A DNA stretch of 64,000 bases, taken from Ilyomonas sp965199905. Lineage in GTDB: Bacteria > Bacteroidota > Bacteroidia > Chitinophagales > Chitinophagaceae. The stretch's first letter is position 1. The number at the start of each line of letters is the position of its first letter. The stretch is taken from contig OZ241366.1 in assembly GCA_965199905.1 (NCBI GenBank), positions 4,836,001 to 4,900,000 on the forward strand, read 5' to 3'. The notes beneath the pieces were generated by a model. It was given only the letters and a program-made list of their open reading frames with translations. It was not told the origin of the DNA and made no database searches. This document shows positions 50,861 to 61,265 of the stretch, piece by piece. Position numbers and translations under genes: made by a program.

Positions 50861-53800
50861 ATGGCAAACAAGCATTGGCAAAGTTTCGGCGAGCTGAATC
50901 AATCAACATCATTTGATGAAAGTGGTAAGAATGAGTTTAGCGAAGAACTGCCTTTATATACAGATAATATTGGTCTGCTCGAAGCCAAATCACCAAGACG
51001 CGACTTCTTAAAATATTTAGGTTTCAGCACGGCTGCTGCTGCAATTGCTGCAAGCTGCGAAATTCCTGTAAAAAAATCCATCCCTTTTGCGAATAAGCCT
51101 GAAGACATCATTCCGGGCACTGCCAATTACTATGCAACTACATACGTACAGGATGGTGATGCCGTTGCTATATTGGCGAAAGTAAGAGACGGTCGCCCCA
51201 TTAAAATTGAAGGCAATGAATTGTCGCCTTTAACCAATGGCGGCACTTCTGCCCGTGTGCAGGCTTCCGTGCTTGATTTATACGATACAGCCCGTTTACG
51301 TTATCCGTTCATCACCCGTAAAAATAATGAAGTCACATTCGAAGCCATTGATAAAGCCATCGCGGCAGATCTGGCTTCCCTGGGCGGCGCGCCGCTTGTA
51401 TTGCTGACCAGCACTATTCATTCGCCAACCGGCTTAGAAGTTATCAGCCAGTTTTTAGGTAAATATCCCGGCAGCAAGCATGTTCAGTATGATGGTGTGT
51501 CTGCTTCCGGTATGTTGCTGGCAAATGAAGCTTCTTATGGCAAAAGAGCCATTCCTTCTTACCGCTTCGATAATGCAAAAGTGATTGTTAGTTTGGGTGC
51601 CGATTTCTTAGGAACCTGGATTGATCCGGTTGTTTTCTCAAAACAATACGCGGTTGGCAGAAAGATAAATGAGAAGAATCCTGACATGAGCAAGCACATT
51701 CATTTTGAAAGTGTGCTGAGCATGACAGGTTCCAATGCTGATGATCGTTACCTGCATTTGCCTTCGCAGACAGGTATGGTTGCCGCCGCTTTATTAAGCG
51801 CTATTAATGGTTCCGGTGCTACCGGCATTACTGATGCAAAGCTGAAAGCGGGCATTGAAAAAACAGCAAAAGAATTAACCGCAAATAAAGGTGCCGCTTT
51901 GGTAGTTAGCGGTAGCAATGATACTGCTGTGCAAACAGTTGTAAACGCTATCAATGAAGCCATTGGTGCAAACGGAAAAACTATTGACTGGAGTAAAACT
52001 TCTAACATTCGTAAAGGTGTTGATAGCGAGTTTGCACAGTTGGTAGAAGATATGAATGCCGGCAGGGTAGGTGCTTTAATTGTACACAGTGCCAATCCGG
52101 CTTACACCTGGTACGATAGCAAAAAAGTTGCTGCTGCTATTAAGAAAGTAAGAGTAACGATTTCTTTTTCTCCGAAATGGGATGAAACAGCACAGCTTTG
52201 CAAATATGTTATTCCGGATCATCACTACTTAGAAAGCTGGGGTGATGCAGAACCTGCCACCGGCGCCATATCACTGATGCAGCCTACCATTTATCCCCTG
52301 TTTAAAACGAGGCAATGGCAGGACAGTTTATTGAAATGGAGTGCAGCTCCGGCCGGATACATTGATTTTATCAAGCAATACTGGTCATCTAAATTAGGTG
52401 GTGAGCAGGCATGGGACATGGTTTTGCGTGATGGCGTAATCAGCCATTCATCTGCTGCAATGACCATGAGCACGAACGAGGCTACAAAAGATAGCACCAG
52501 TATGCCTTCGCCTGCTGTAATGCCGGTAGTTTCCGGTGGCGGTACTGTTTCGTTTAATAGCGGTTCAGTAAGCGGTGCGGTGTCAGCCATCAGCGCAATG
52601 ACGAAGGGTGGTCAGTACGAATTGTTTTTATACCAGAAAACAGCAATCGGTGCAGGACAGGGAACCAGTAATCCATGGCTGCAGGAGTTTCCCGACCCGG
52701 TATCGAAAGCTACGTGGGATAATTACGTAGTGATTTCGCCAATAATGGCGAAAAGTATATTGGGTATTGATTTGAGTAAGCCCGGAGATGCAGATGATTA
52801 CGAAGTACATCCGGAAAAACCGGTTTTAAAAATCAGTGTCAACGGAAAAGATTCAGTGGAGCTTCCGGTCATCATTTTGCCTGGCACGCATCCGAATGCG
52901 ATTGGTATTGCGTTAGGTTATGGCCGCACGGCTGAAATGGGTAAAGCAGTTGTTGGTTCGGGCAAAAACGTTTTCCCGCTTACTTCGTTCGTTAATGGTA
53001 CTGTATCTCATGTGGTGCCTGATGTGAAGATTGATAAAACGGGTGATACATATCGTTTGGCACTTTCGCAAACACACAACATCTACGATACAGCACAAGG
53101 TGTTCGTACAGAGGTAATAAAAGAGCTGACCTTACCCGAATATAAAAAGAAGCCAAAAGAAATTCTTGAGGAAAGAGAAGAAGAATTTGGCAAATTTGGT
53201 GGCAGCGAAGGAATAGATGGTTATGAAAAGAACGGTACTATTTATCCATACCATGAGAAACCAGGCATTCACTGGGGCATGAGTGTTGACTTAAATAGCT
53301 GTACCGGTTGTGGCGCCTGTGTTATTGCCTGTCAGAGTGAAAACAATGTTGCGGTTGTAGGTAAAAATGAGGTGGCTCGTTTTCATGATATGGCCTGGCT
53401 GCGCATTGACCGTTATTATAGCGGTGATGTCGACAATCCGAATGTGGTGTTTCAACCAATGCTTTGCCAGCACTGCGACAATGCTCCGTGCGAAAATGTT
53501 TGCCCGGTAGATGCTACCAACCATAGCAGCGAAGGCTTGAACCAAATGGCTTATAACCGTTGTATTGGTACGCGTTATTGCGCCAACAACTGTCCATATA
53601 AAGTACGTCGTTTTAACTGGGCTGATTATACAGGTGCGGATAGTTTCCCGGATAACCAACGCCAGGTATTGAATGACGTGGTGCTGAACATGAATGATGC
53701 TCTCACACGCATGGTTATCAATCCGGATGTTACGGTTCGCTCACACGGTGTGATGGAAAAGTGCAGCTTCTGTGTACAGCGTCTGCAGGATGGTAAGCTG

Positions 53801-54076
53801 AAAGCAAAACGTGAAAGCCGTCCGTTGAAGAGCGGTCAGAATAATGAGTGGGATGTGAAGACGGCTTGCCAGCAAGCTTGCCCGAGCGATTGCTTTGTAT
53901 TCGGTAATGTAAATGACCCGAACAGCGCGATTACACAAACCAGGAAGCAGAATCCAAACCGTATGTTCTACGTTATCGAAATGCTTCATACGCTTCCAAA
54001 TGTGAGCTATCTCACTAAAATCAGAAATCGTGATGAGGAGTTAGGTGTTGGAAAAGAAGGCGAAGGTTCGGCATAG
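50861..54076 (+). CDS. actB: ACIII subunit ActB, fused molybdopterin-like and Fe-S protein
   Basis: A 1071-residue fusion. A twin-Arg-like sequence (SPRRDFLKYLGFSTAAAAIAASC, near residues 45-67) ending in a lipobox-like Cys suggests export and perhaps lipidation. Residues about 90-750 resemble the molybdopterin oxidoreductase fold. The C-terminal part (about 800-1050) has ferredoxin-type Cys groups CTGCGACVIAC, CQHCDNAPCENVC, CIGTRYCANNC and CSFC...CQQACPSDC, enough for four Fe-S clusters. Known role: the peripheral electron-transfer arm of ACIII; the Mo-bis-MGD site is believed absent in this family. Joined to actC by a 96-bp gap. Confidence 0.95.
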   Translation: MANKHWQSFGELNQSTSFDESGKNEFSEELPLYTDNIGLLEAKSPRRDFLKYLGFSTAAAAIAASCEIPVKKSIPFANKPEDIIPGTANYYATTYVQDGDAVAILAKVRDGRPIKIEGNELSPLTNGGTSARVQASVLDLYDTARLRYPFITRKNNEVTFEAIDKAIAADLASLGGAPLVLLTSTIHSPTGLEVISQFLGKYPGSKHVQYDGVSASGMLLANEASYGKRAIPSYRFDNAKVIVSLGADFLGTWIDPVVFSKQYAVGRKINEKNPDMSKHIHFESVLSMTGSNADDRYLHLPSQTGMVAAALLSAINGSGATGITDAKLKAGIEKTAKELTANKGAALVVSGSNDTAVQTVVNAINEAIGANGKTIDWSKTSNIRKGVDSEFAQLVEDMNAGRVGALIVHSANPAYTWYDSKKVAAAIKKVRVTISFSPKWDETAQLCKYVIPDHHYLESWGDAEPATGAISLMQPTIYPLFKTRQWQDSLLKWSAAPAGYIDFIKQYWSSKLGGEQAWDMVLRDGVISHSSAAMTMSTNEATKDSTSMPSPAVMPVVSGGGTVSFNSGSVSGAVSAISAMTKGGQYELFLYQKTAIGAGQGTSNPWLQEFPDPVSKATWDNYVVISPIMAKSILGIDLSKPGDADDYEVHPEKPVLKISVNGKDSVELPVIILPGTHPNAIGIALGYGRTAEMGKAVVGSGKNVFPLTSFVNGTVSHVVPDVKIDKTGDTYRLALSQTHNIYDTAQGVRTEVIKELTLPEYKKKPKEILEEREEEFGKFGGSEGIDGYEKNGTIYPYHEKPGIHWGMSVDLNSCTGCGACVIACQSENNVAVVGKNEVARFHDMAWLRIDRYYSGDVDNPNVVFQPMLCQHCDNAPCENVCPVDATNHSSEGLNQMAYNRCIGTRYCANNCPYKVRRFNWADYTGADSFPDNQRQVLNDVVLNMNDALTRMVINPDVTVRSHGVMEKCSFCVQRLQDGKLKAKRESRPLKSGQNNEWDVKTACQQACPSDCFVFGNVNDPNSAITQTRKQNPNRMFYVIEMLHTLPNVSYLTKIRNRDEELGVGKEGEGSA

Positions 54077-54172
54077 CTGAAAGAAAGTTAGCTTCACAAA
54101 AGCTGATCACGAAAGTTTATTTGAAAGCAAAATTAGAGTTCCAGATAAAAGATAATTTTAAAACGACACCGG

Positions 54173-55612
54173 ATGTCATTGAAATACGAATCGCAGCTAC
54201 GGGAACCATTGATAAGTGGCGAAAAAAATTATCACCAGGTTACAGAAGATATTTGTGCGCCGATAGAAGGTAAGCCAACCACCTTATGGTATGTAGGGTT
54301 TTATATTTCTGTTGTGCTCCTGCTATTCGGTGTGTACAGCGTTTACAGGGAAGTTACTTATGGTACCGGGCAGTGGAACCTGAACAGAACTATTGGCTGG
54401 GGTTGGGATATTACCAACTTCGTATGGTGGGTAGGTATTGGTCACGCAGGTACTTTGATCTCAGCTATCCTATTATTGTTCCGTCAGGGCTGGCGTACAG
54501 GTGTAAACCGAGCCGCAGAAGCCATGACTATATTTGCGGTAATGTGTGCGGGTCAGTTTCCTATCTGGCACATGGGACGTGTGTGGATGGCGTTCTTCGT
54601 AATGCCTTACCCAAATACGCGCGGTCCTGTTTGGCCAAACTTCGATTCGCCGCTGATGTGGGACGTGTTTGCCATTTCAACTTATTTTACTGTATCGCTC
54701 CTTTTTTGGTATAGTGGTCTGTTGCCCGATTTTGCAATGGTGCGTGACAGAGCCAAAACAAAACTCCGCAAATTATTATACGGTGTAGCGGCTTTTGGCT
54801 GGACAGGTTCTACCAAACATTGGCAGCGTCATGAAAGCTTATCCCTGGTACTTGCCGGTTTAAGTACACCACTTGTATTATCGGTTCATACCATCGTATC
54901 TTTTGACTTCGCCACTTCCGTAATTCCCGGCTGGCATACCACTATCTTTCCGCCATACTTCGTTGCGGGTGCTGTATTCTCCGGTTTTGCCATGGTGCAA
55001 AGCCTGCTGATTATTGTGCGTAAGGTACTGAACATGCAGGATTATATAACCCTTGGGCATATAGAAGCGATGAATAAAGTAATTGTATTGACCGGTTCTA
55101 TTGTAGGCGTTGCTTATTTGACAGAATTGTTCATGGGTTTTTACAGTCAAAACAAATATGAAGCATACACTTTCTTTTATAGCCGCGGCAACTTGTTCAG
55201 TCCGTATGGCTGGAGCTATTATGGTATGATGGCTTGTAACGTGCTGTCGCCTCAGATATTCTGGTTCCGTAAAATGAGAAGAAACATTACGGTTACTTTC
55301 TTTATGAGCGTAATTGTAAACGTAGGTATGTGGTTCGAACGTTTTGTAATCATCGTTACTTCCCTTTACCGTGATTATCTGCCTTCTTCCTGGTCAACAT
55401 ATTACAGCCCGAGCATTTGGGAAGTCGGTTTCTTTATGGGTACCTTCGGTTTGTTCTTCACCTGCTTCTTCCTGTTTGCTAAATATTTCCCGGTTATTGC
55501 GACAGCAGAAATTAAATCGATCCTGAAAACATCAGGTGAAAATTATAAGGAAAAAATGGAGCCGATAGAAGAAGAATCAGTATCGGAGTTTACGCATCAT
55601 TACGCGCATTAA
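54173..55612 (+). CDS. actC: ACIII subunit ActC, NrfD/PsrC-like quinol-binding membrane protein
   Basis: A 479-residue integral membrane protein with about ten hydrophobic segments. NFVWWVGIGHAGTLISAILLLFRQGWRTGVNRAAEAMTIF and WHMGRVWMAFFVMPYPNTRGPVWPNF are characteristic of ActC. Known role: membrane subunit where menaquinol is oxidised. The N- and C-terminal tails are charged and cytoplasmic. It follows actB and precedes actD by 54 bp. Confidence 0.95.
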   Translation: MSLKYESQLREPLISGEKNYHQVTEDICAPIEGKPTTLWYVGFYISVVLLLFGVYSVYREVTYGTGQWNLNRTIGWGWDITNFVWWVGIGHAGTLISAILLLFRQGWRTGVNRAAEAMTIFAVMCAGQFPIWHMGRVWMAFFVMPYPNTRGPVWPNFDSPLMWDVFAISTYFTVSLLFWYSGLLPDFAMVRDRAKTKLRKLLYGVAAFGWTGSTKHWQRHESLSLVLAGLSTPLVLSVHTIVSFDFATSVIPGWHTTIFPPYFVAGAVFSGFAMVQSLLIIVRKVLNMQDYITLGHIEAMNKVIVLTGSIVGVAYLTELFMGFYSQNKYEAYTFFYSRGNLFSPYGWSYYGMMACNVLSPQIFWFRKMRRNITVTFFMSVIVNVGMWFERFVIIVTSLYRDYLPSSWSTYYSPSIWEVGFFMGTFGLFFTCFFLFAKYFPVIATAEIKSILKTSGENYKEKMEPIEEESVSEFTHHYAH

Positions 55613-55672
55613 AAGAGTGTAAGCAGTAAAATTTATTCACGAAAATATTCCCGCTTTTAGCGGACAGTGAGT

Positions 55673-56263
55673 ATGGCAAAAAAGAAATTTGTAGTCGGAT
55701 GTTTTGATAACGAGGATGTATTATTTCCTGCTGTAAAAAAAGTACGTACGGCGGGTTATAAGATACACGATATCTATACGCCTTTCCCGGTGCATGGCCT
55801 TGACCACGCTATGGGCTTGCGCGAAACCAGCCTTCATACTGCCGGTTTTATTTACGGTATTACAGGTACCACAACCGCATTGAGTTGTATGGGTTGGATT
55901 TTTACATCTGATTGGCCGATTAATATTGGTGGCAAACCACATTTTGCGTTGCCGGCTTTTATTCCCATAACATTTGAAACAACTGTATTGTTTGCTGCCG
56001 TAGGCATGGTACTTACCTTTTGTTATCTGTGTCAAATGATGCCATTCGTAAAGAAGCATCATTTCGATATGCGCGCAACTGACGATTTATTTGTAATGGC
56101 GATAGAATGTACTGCCAAAACGAATGTAGAGGATTTACAGGCTTTCCTGAAAAATGCAGGCGCTGTGAAAGTGAATGTACAGGATGCAGAACCGGGATGG
56201 TGGTTTGGCAGGTACGACAAGACGCAACAATTGATTAAAGAAACACCGGTTAACCTCGCGTAA
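55673..56263 (+). CDS. actD: ACIII subunit ActD (DUF3341)
   Basis: The ATG at 55673 gives 196 residues; a GTG two codons upstream is possible. A soluble N-domain (FVVGCFDNEDVLFPAVKKVRTAGYKIHDIYTPFPVHGLD) precedes two membrane segments (about 60-80 and 98-120) and a soluble tail ending GWWFGRYDKTQQ. This is the DUF3341 pattern of ActD, a structural subunit without cofactors. It sits in the canonical order between actC and actE. Confidence 0.94.
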   Translation: MAKKKFVVGCFDNEDVLFPAVKKVRTAGYKIHDIYTPFPVHGLDHAMGLRETSLHTAGFIYGITGTTTALSCMGWIFTSDWPINIGGKPHFALPAFIPITFETTVLFAAVGMVLTFCYLCQMMPFVKKHHFDMRATDDLFVMAIECTAKTNVEDLQAFLKNAGAVKVNVQDAEPGWWFGRYDKTQQLIKETPVNLA

Positions 56264-56280
56264 TACGAATACAAAAGAGC

Positions 56281-56937
56281 ATGAAGCGTTTATCAATCAT
56301 ATTTCTTTCTGTAGCCTGCCTGGCAGTTGTAAGCTGCGACGATGTAAGGCGCAAACCCGGAACTGTGTACATGCCCGATATGGCATACAGCCGCGGGTAT
56401 GAAACCTATCTTGAAAGAGATTCTTCCGACTTTACTACAGACCCGGCAAAAGCGGGTGCTAAAATATTTTATGCAAATCGCCCGGTAATTGGCACCGTTA
56501 TGCGCGGTGAAGATGTAACCTTCCTGTTGCCTAAAGATGGTTCTGGCGATTCAACAAATTATGTAGCTTCAAAAGCGATAATGAGTCCGTTTACATCGCC
56601 GTCTGCGGACGAGCTGAAAGAAGCCGGTCGTTTGTACTTAATTAATTGTGCAATATGCCATGGGCCTGCTTTAGACGGTAATGGACCATTATATAAAGGC
56701 GGACAAGGACCTTTCCCGGCAAAGCCGGCAACATTGGTTGGCGATGCCAAATATGAAGCCATGCCGGAAGGACAGATGTTCTATTCAGTTACTTATGGTA
56801 AAAATCTGATGGGAAGTTATGCATCGCAGCTATCGCGTCAGCAACGGTGGATGATTATTGCTTACATTAAATCGAAGCAGGCTGCCGGTAAGCAGGCTGC
56901 TTCAGGCGCAGACAGTACAGCAACCGCAAAAAACTAA
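56281..56937 (+). CDS. actE: ACIII subunit ActE, monohaem lipoprotein cytochrome c
   Basis: A 218-residue protein with lipobox VVSC (Cys near residue 19) and one haem motif CAICH in NCAICHGPALDGNGPLYKGG. A later Met in GKNLMGSYASQL may be the sixth haem ligand. Known role: it accepts electrons within ACIII. The Ala/Lys/Ser-rich tail is probably disordered. It starts 17 bp after actD. Confidence 0.94.
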   Translation: MKRLSIIFLSVACLAVVSCDDVRRKPGTVYMPDMAYSRGYETYLERDSSDFTTDPAKAGAKIFYANRPVIGTVMRGEDVTFLLPKDGSGDSTNYVASKAIMSPFTSPSADELKEAGRLYLINCAICHGPALDGNGPLYKGGQGPFPAKPATLVGDAKYEAMPEGQMFYSVTYGKNLMGSYASQLSRQQRWMIIAYIKSKQAAGKQAASGADSTATAKN

Positions 56938-56959
56938 GTTGATCTAAAAAGAAATTACA

Positions 56960-58189
56960 ATGGCTTTAATTAGAGAACAATTTGAGATACCAGCGAGAAT
57001 GAAGACCTGGTCATTCGGACTGATGGCTGTGGGTTTGCTGGCTGTTATTGCAGGGTTCATAGTTTATGGCGCAGGCAGTGATGATCATGGCAAGGCAATA
57101 TTTTGGGGAACGTTGCTTTATAACAGCGTTTTCTTTACCATGTTGTGTAATGCCAGCATGTTCTTCATTTGCGCAACTACGCTGGCGATGGCAGGTTTTA
57201 CAACTACATTTCGCCGTATACCAGAAGCCATTTCTGCCCTTGTGCCTGTGTTTGGTACCATCACCGCTGTATTACTGATTGCTATTGTTCTTACAGATAA
57301 ATCATACATTTACGAATGGCTGAACAGTGACTTCGTTCAACATAGCGAAGTGTTGAAAGGCAAGACGATATTTTTGAATAAAGGCTTTTTTATAGTTTGG
57401 ACGCTGTTGACCATTGGTTTATGGAGCTTGCTCGGAGCACGTATGCGTAAATTGTCGAGCGAAGCAGATGAAGGAAAGTTCGATTTTGAAACCGGCAAAA
57501 GTTATGTCTGGCGCAATACAGTAACTGCTTCTTTATTCATCGTTTGGTTTGCACTTACAGCAGCTTCTGTTACGCCCTGGTTCTGGTTGATGAGTATCAA
57601 TGCTGAATGGTATTCTACCATGTATAGCTGGTACACATTTATCAGTGCTTTTGTATCTGGTATGGCGCTGATTGCCCTTTGGATTATTTACCTGAAAAAC
57701 AAAGGCTACTTAGAGCTTACAAACCAGGAACATTTGCACGACATTGGCAAGTTTATGTTTGCGTTCTCTATCTTTTGGACTTACCTTTGGTTCTCACAAT
57801 ATATGCTGATCTGGTACGCCAATATACCTGAAGAAACTTCATATTTCTTTCCTCGTGTGAAGGGGGTTTATAAAGGAATTTTCTTCTTAAATCTCATTAT
57901 AAACTTTGTTTGCCCGATACTTATCCTGATGAAGCGCTCAGTAAAAAGGAATTATACATTGATGACGTTTATGGGCGTGCTCATCATCTTTGGTCACTGG
58001 ATCGATTTTTACCAGATGGTTATGGGTAGCTTATCGCCAAATGAAGTAACACTCGGCTGGTATGATTTCGGTACCGCAGCTTTATTTGTTGGCATTATGA
58101 TATACTGTGTTGGCAGAGCATTGGCTTCAAAACCTTTGGTGCCGCGGTTCCATCCGTTCCTTAAGGAAAGTATCGTTCATCATGCCTAA
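56960..58189 (+). CDS. actF: ACIII subunit ActF, quinol-binding membrane protein 2
   Basis: A 409-residue polytopic protein of the NrfD-like superfamily with about ten hydrophobic segments. SFGLMAVGLLAVIAGFIVYGA, NASMFFICATTLAMAGFTTTFRR and LWFSQYMLIWYANIPEETSYF mark ActF. Known role: the second large membrane subunit of ACIII, structurally paired with ActC. It starts 22 bp after actE, and ctaC follows 61 bp later. Confidence 0.94.
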   Translation: MALIREQFEIPARMKTWSFGLMAVGLLAVIAGFIVYGAGSDDHGKAIFWGTLLYNSVFFTMLCNASMFFICATTLAMAGFTTTFRRIPEAISALVPVFGTITAVLLIAIVLTDKSYIYEWLNSDFVQHSEVLKGKTIFLNKGFFIVWTLLTIGLWSLLGARMRKLSSEADEGKFDFETGKSYVWRNTVTASLFIVWFALTAASVTPWFWLMSINAEWYSTMYSWYTFISAFVSGMALIALWIIYLKNKGYLELTNQEHLHDIGKFMFAFSIFWTYLWFSQYMLIWYANIPEETSYFFPRVKGVYKGIFFLNLIINFVCPILILMKRSVKRNYTLMTFMGVLIIFGHWIDFYQMVMGSLSPNEVTLGWYDFGTAALFVGIMIYCVGRALASKPLVPRFHPFLKESIVHHA

Positions 58190-58250
58190 AAGAAATTGCT
58201 GAATATTCATCAATTGTGCAAAAGCACATCAGTCAGATAAATAGAAAGAA

Positions 58251-59342
58251 ATGGAAATGTCCACTTTATTTACGGTTGCGGTTGTTGTACTCATTTTTGT
58301 AATCATCTTTCAGATTGCAAAAGCCAGTGAGTATGTAAACGTGCTGAAAGGTGAGGAAAAATCGAACAAATCAAACAACAAGGTAAACGCCTTCTTTATG
58401 GTGGCTTTCCTTGTATTAGGTTTGATTGGTGTGTACTGGTGTAATGAACTGTTTTACCATAAAACATTATTGGCTCAGCCATCAGCCAGCGATCATGGCG
58501 AAAAGTGGGACAACATGTTTATTTGGACAATTATAATCACAGGTATTGTATTTTTCATCACCCAGATTGCCTTATTCGTTTTCGCTTATCGCTATCAATA
58601 CAAGGAAAGCCGGAAAGTATATTTCTTTCCGCATAATAATACTATGGAATTGGTTTGGACAGTCGTTCCTGCCATCGCCTTAACAGTACTTGTTGTAGTT
58701 GGTTTGCGCAACTGGTTTGCTATGACGAGTGAACCTCCTTCCAATGCACTACGAGTTGAAATAACAGGTAAACAGTTCGGTTGGATCTTTCGTTATCCTG
58801 GAAAAGACAAACAATTCGGCGAAAAATATTTCAAGGTAATTGATGATGCGAACAGCAATCCTTTGGGACAAATATGGACAGATAGCAGCGCTTTCAATCT
58901 CCATGCTGATCCAAAGAATTTTGATGATATTGTGGCAACACAAACTATGTATGTAGTGAAGGGAAAGCCAGTTCAGTTGTTAATCAATTCGCGTGATGTG
59001 ATTCATGATGTAGGTCTGCCGCATTTCCGTATGAAGATGGATGCTGTGCCGGGAACACCAACAACCATGTGGTTTACACCTTTATATACGACCAAAGAAA
59101 TGAAGGAAAAGCTGAACAATCCGAATTTCCAGTATGAAATTGCGTGTGACCAGTTGTGTGGTAATGGACACTACTCAATGAAAGGTGTAATTGAGGTGGT
59201 AACGCAGCCGGAGTTTGATGAGTGGATAGCAAAGCAGAAGCCGAATTATTACGCAGCTTTTCCGGATAAAGACCCGTCGAATGCTGTGAAGACTGCAGTT
59301 GATTCAACTGCAAAAGGAACAACAACAGCACTGAATAAATAA
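58251..59342 (+). CDS. ctaC: Cytochrome c oxidase subunit II
   Basis: A 363-residue membrane-anchored protein with three N-terminal hydrophobic segments (about 5-23, 47-65 and 85-108), then a cupredoxin domain. The CuA site is built by the His in DVIHDVGLPHFRMKMDAVPG and the ligands in CDQLCGNGHYSMKG. No CxxCH is present, so it lacks the fused cytochrome c of caa3 enzymes; electrons may come directly from ActA/ActE. The tail is Lys/Thr/Ala-rich. It is 33 bp ahead of ctaD. Confidence 0.95.
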   Translation: MEMSTLFTVAVVVLIFVIIFQIAKASEYVNVLKGEEKSNKSNNKVNAFFMVAFLVLGLIGVYWCNELFYHKTLLAQPSASDHGEKWDNMFIWTIIITGIVFFITQIALFVFAYRYQYKESRKVYFFPHNNTMELVWTVVPAIALTVLVVVGLRNWFAMTSEPPSNALRVEITGKQFGWIFRYPGKDKQFGEKYFKVIDDANSNPLGQIWTDSSAFNLHADPKNFDDIVATQTMYVVKGKPVQLLINSRDVIHDVGLPHFRMKMDAVPGTPTTMWFTPLYTTKEMKEKLNNPNFQYEIACDQLCGNGHYSMKGVIEVVTQPEFDEWIAKQKPNYYAAFPDKDPSNAVKTAVDSTAKGTTTALNK

Positions 59343-59375
59343 CAGATTGCAAGAAAAGTATTAAAGAGGTTTACT

Positions 59376-61190
59376 ATGAGTAACGAAGCGGTTTTGCATA
59401 CAGGAACGGGAACAACAATTGATGTTCATGAAGACCATCATGAGCATCATCCGCATCATGGTAGTTTTATAAGCACTTATGTATTCAGCCAGGATCATAA
59501 GATGATTGCAAAGCAATTCCTGATTACTGGTATGGTGTGGGCGATTTTGGGTGGATTGATGTCTGTTATTTTTCGTTTGCAACTGGGATATCCGGATACT
59601 GCATTTCCTTTCCTTGAAACCTTATTAGGTAAATGGGCTAAAGGCGGTCATATTTCGGCTGAAGCTTATTACGCATTGGTGACAACGCACGGAACGGTAC
59701 TCGTTTTCTTCGTGTTGACAGCGGGCTTAAGTGGTACGTTTGCCAATTTGTTAATTCCTCTGCAGGTAGGTGCCCGCGATATGGCGTCTCCAATGATGAA
59801 TATGCTGAGTTACTGGTTTTTCTTCACGGCCAGCATCGTAATGTTATCTTCTCTGTTTGTTGAAACAGGTCCTTTTAGTGGCGGCTGGGTAGCTTATCCC
59901 CCGTTAAGTGCTCTACGCGATGCATCACCCGGCTCAAAAACCGGTATGGACTTATGGATCGTGTCAATGGCATTGTTTGTAGTATCGCAGTTATTAGCAG
60001 GGTTAAATTATATTTCAACCATACTTAACATGCGCACGAAAGGCATGAGCATGACGCGCCTGCCTTTAACTATATGGGCATTGTTCTTTACGGCTGTATT
60101 GGGCGTATTGTCATTCCCTGTTCTGTTCTCTGGCTTTATACTGTTGATTTTCGATAGAAACTTCGGTACTTCTTTCTACTTGTCCGATATCTTTATCAGT
60201 GGTGTGGGCGCTTTGCCAAACGAAGGCGGCAGCGCTATTTTATATCAGCATTTATTCTGGTTCTTAGGTCATCCGGAGGTGTATATTATCTTGTTGCCGG
60301 CAATGGGAATGGTATCAGAAATCTTATCTACCAATGCACGCAAACCAATCTTTGGTTACATGGCAATGGTGGGTTCGTTGTTTGCTATTGCTATTCTTGC
60401 CTTCCTCGTTTGGGCGCATCACATGTTCGTATCAGGTTTGAATCCGTTCCTTGGTTCCATATTCGTATTACTGACTCTACTGATTGCAGTTCCATCTGCC
60501 ATAAAAGTGTTTAACTGGATAACCACATTGTGGCGAGGTAATATCCGTTTTACACCGGGTATGTTGTTCTCTATTGGCTTTGTAAGCCTGTTTATTTCCG
60601 GTGGTTTAACCGGTATTTTCTTAGGTAATTCCGCTCTTGACATTCACCTTCACGATACATATTTCGTAATCGCTCACTTTCATATTGTGATGGGCGTGGC
60701 TTCTATGTTTGGCATGTTTGCAGGTGTGTATCATTGGTATCCTAAGATGTATGGACGATATTTAAACAACACTTTGTCATATATCCATTTCTGGATCACT
60801 TTCATGGGTGCATATCTCATTTTCTGGCCTATGCACTACGAAGGCTTAGCCGGTATGCCACGCCGTTATTACGATTACAGCGTTTGGGTCAGCTTCAGCC
60901 AGTTTGGTGGCTTAAACCGGTTTATCAGTACGGTTGCCATGATTGTATATGCTACGCAGTTCTTGTTCCTGTTTAACTTCTTCTATTCTATTTTCAAAGG
61001 AAGAAAAGTAAGAACAACTAATCCATGGGGCTCAAACACATTGGAGTGGACAACGCCAATCAACCCGGGACACGGCAACTGGCCGGGCGAAATTCCGGAA
61101 GTTCATCGCTGGGCTTACGATTATGGTAAAGACGGTAAAGATTTCATCCCGCAAACACAGGCTGTGGGTGAAGATGAAAGCCATCACTAA
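59376..61190 (+). CDS. ctaD: Cytochrome c oxidase subunit I
   Basis: A 604-residue twelve-helix haem-copper oxidase core. THGTVLVFF carries a low-spin haem ligand, GHPEVYIILLPAMG the CuB His and cross-linked Tyr, WAHHMFVSGLNP the two further CuB His, and HDTYFVIAHFHIVMG the haem a3 and second low-spin haem His. Function: reduces O2 to water and pumps protons. The N-terminus has an unusual His-rich stretch (DVHEDHHEHHPHHG, about residues 14-27) before the first helix. Confidence 0.97.
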   Translation: MSNEAVLHTGTGTTIDVHEDHHEHHPHHGSFISTYVFSQDHKMIAKQFLITGMVWAILGGLMSVIFRLQLGYPDTAFPFLETLLGKWAKGGHISAEAYYALVTTHGTVLVFFVLTAGLSGTFANLLIPLQVGARDMASPMMNMLSYWFFFTASIVMLSSLFVETGPFSGGWVAYPPLSALRDASPGSKTGMDLWIVSMALFVVSQLLAGLNYISTILNMRTKGMSMTRLPLTIWALFFTAVLGVLSFPVLFSGFILLIFDRNFGTSFYLSDIFISGVGALPNEGGSAILYQHLFWFLGHPEVYIILLPAMGMVSEILSTNARKPIFGYMAMVGSLFAIAILAFLVWAHHMFVSGLNPFLGSIFVLLTLLIAVPSAIKVFNWITTLWRGNIRFTPGMLFSIGFVSLFISGGLTGIFLGNSALDIHLHDTYFVIAHFHIVMGVASMFGMFAGVYHWYPKMYGRYLNNTLSYIHFWITFMGAYLIFWPMHYEGLAGMPRRYYDYSVWVSFSQFGGLNRFISTVAMIVYATQFLFLFNFFYSIFKGRKVRTTNPWGSNTLEWTTPINPGHGNWPGEIPEVHRWAYDYGKDGKDFIPQTQAVGEDESHH

Positions 61191-61219
61191 ACAGAATCTT
61201 TTAATAACGATAATATCTG

Positions 61220-61244
61220 ATGCCCTGAGAAATCAGGGCATTTT
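61220..61244 (+). terminator. Intrinsic terminator between ctaD and ctaB
   Basis: A 9-bp stem (ATGCCCTGA 61220-61228, TCAGGGCAT 61233-61241) capped by a GAAA tetraloop and followed by Ts. It may stop or attenuate transcription from the act-cta operon into ctaB. Confidence 0.8.
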
Positions 61245-61265
61245 CATAACAATAAAAACTTTTTT

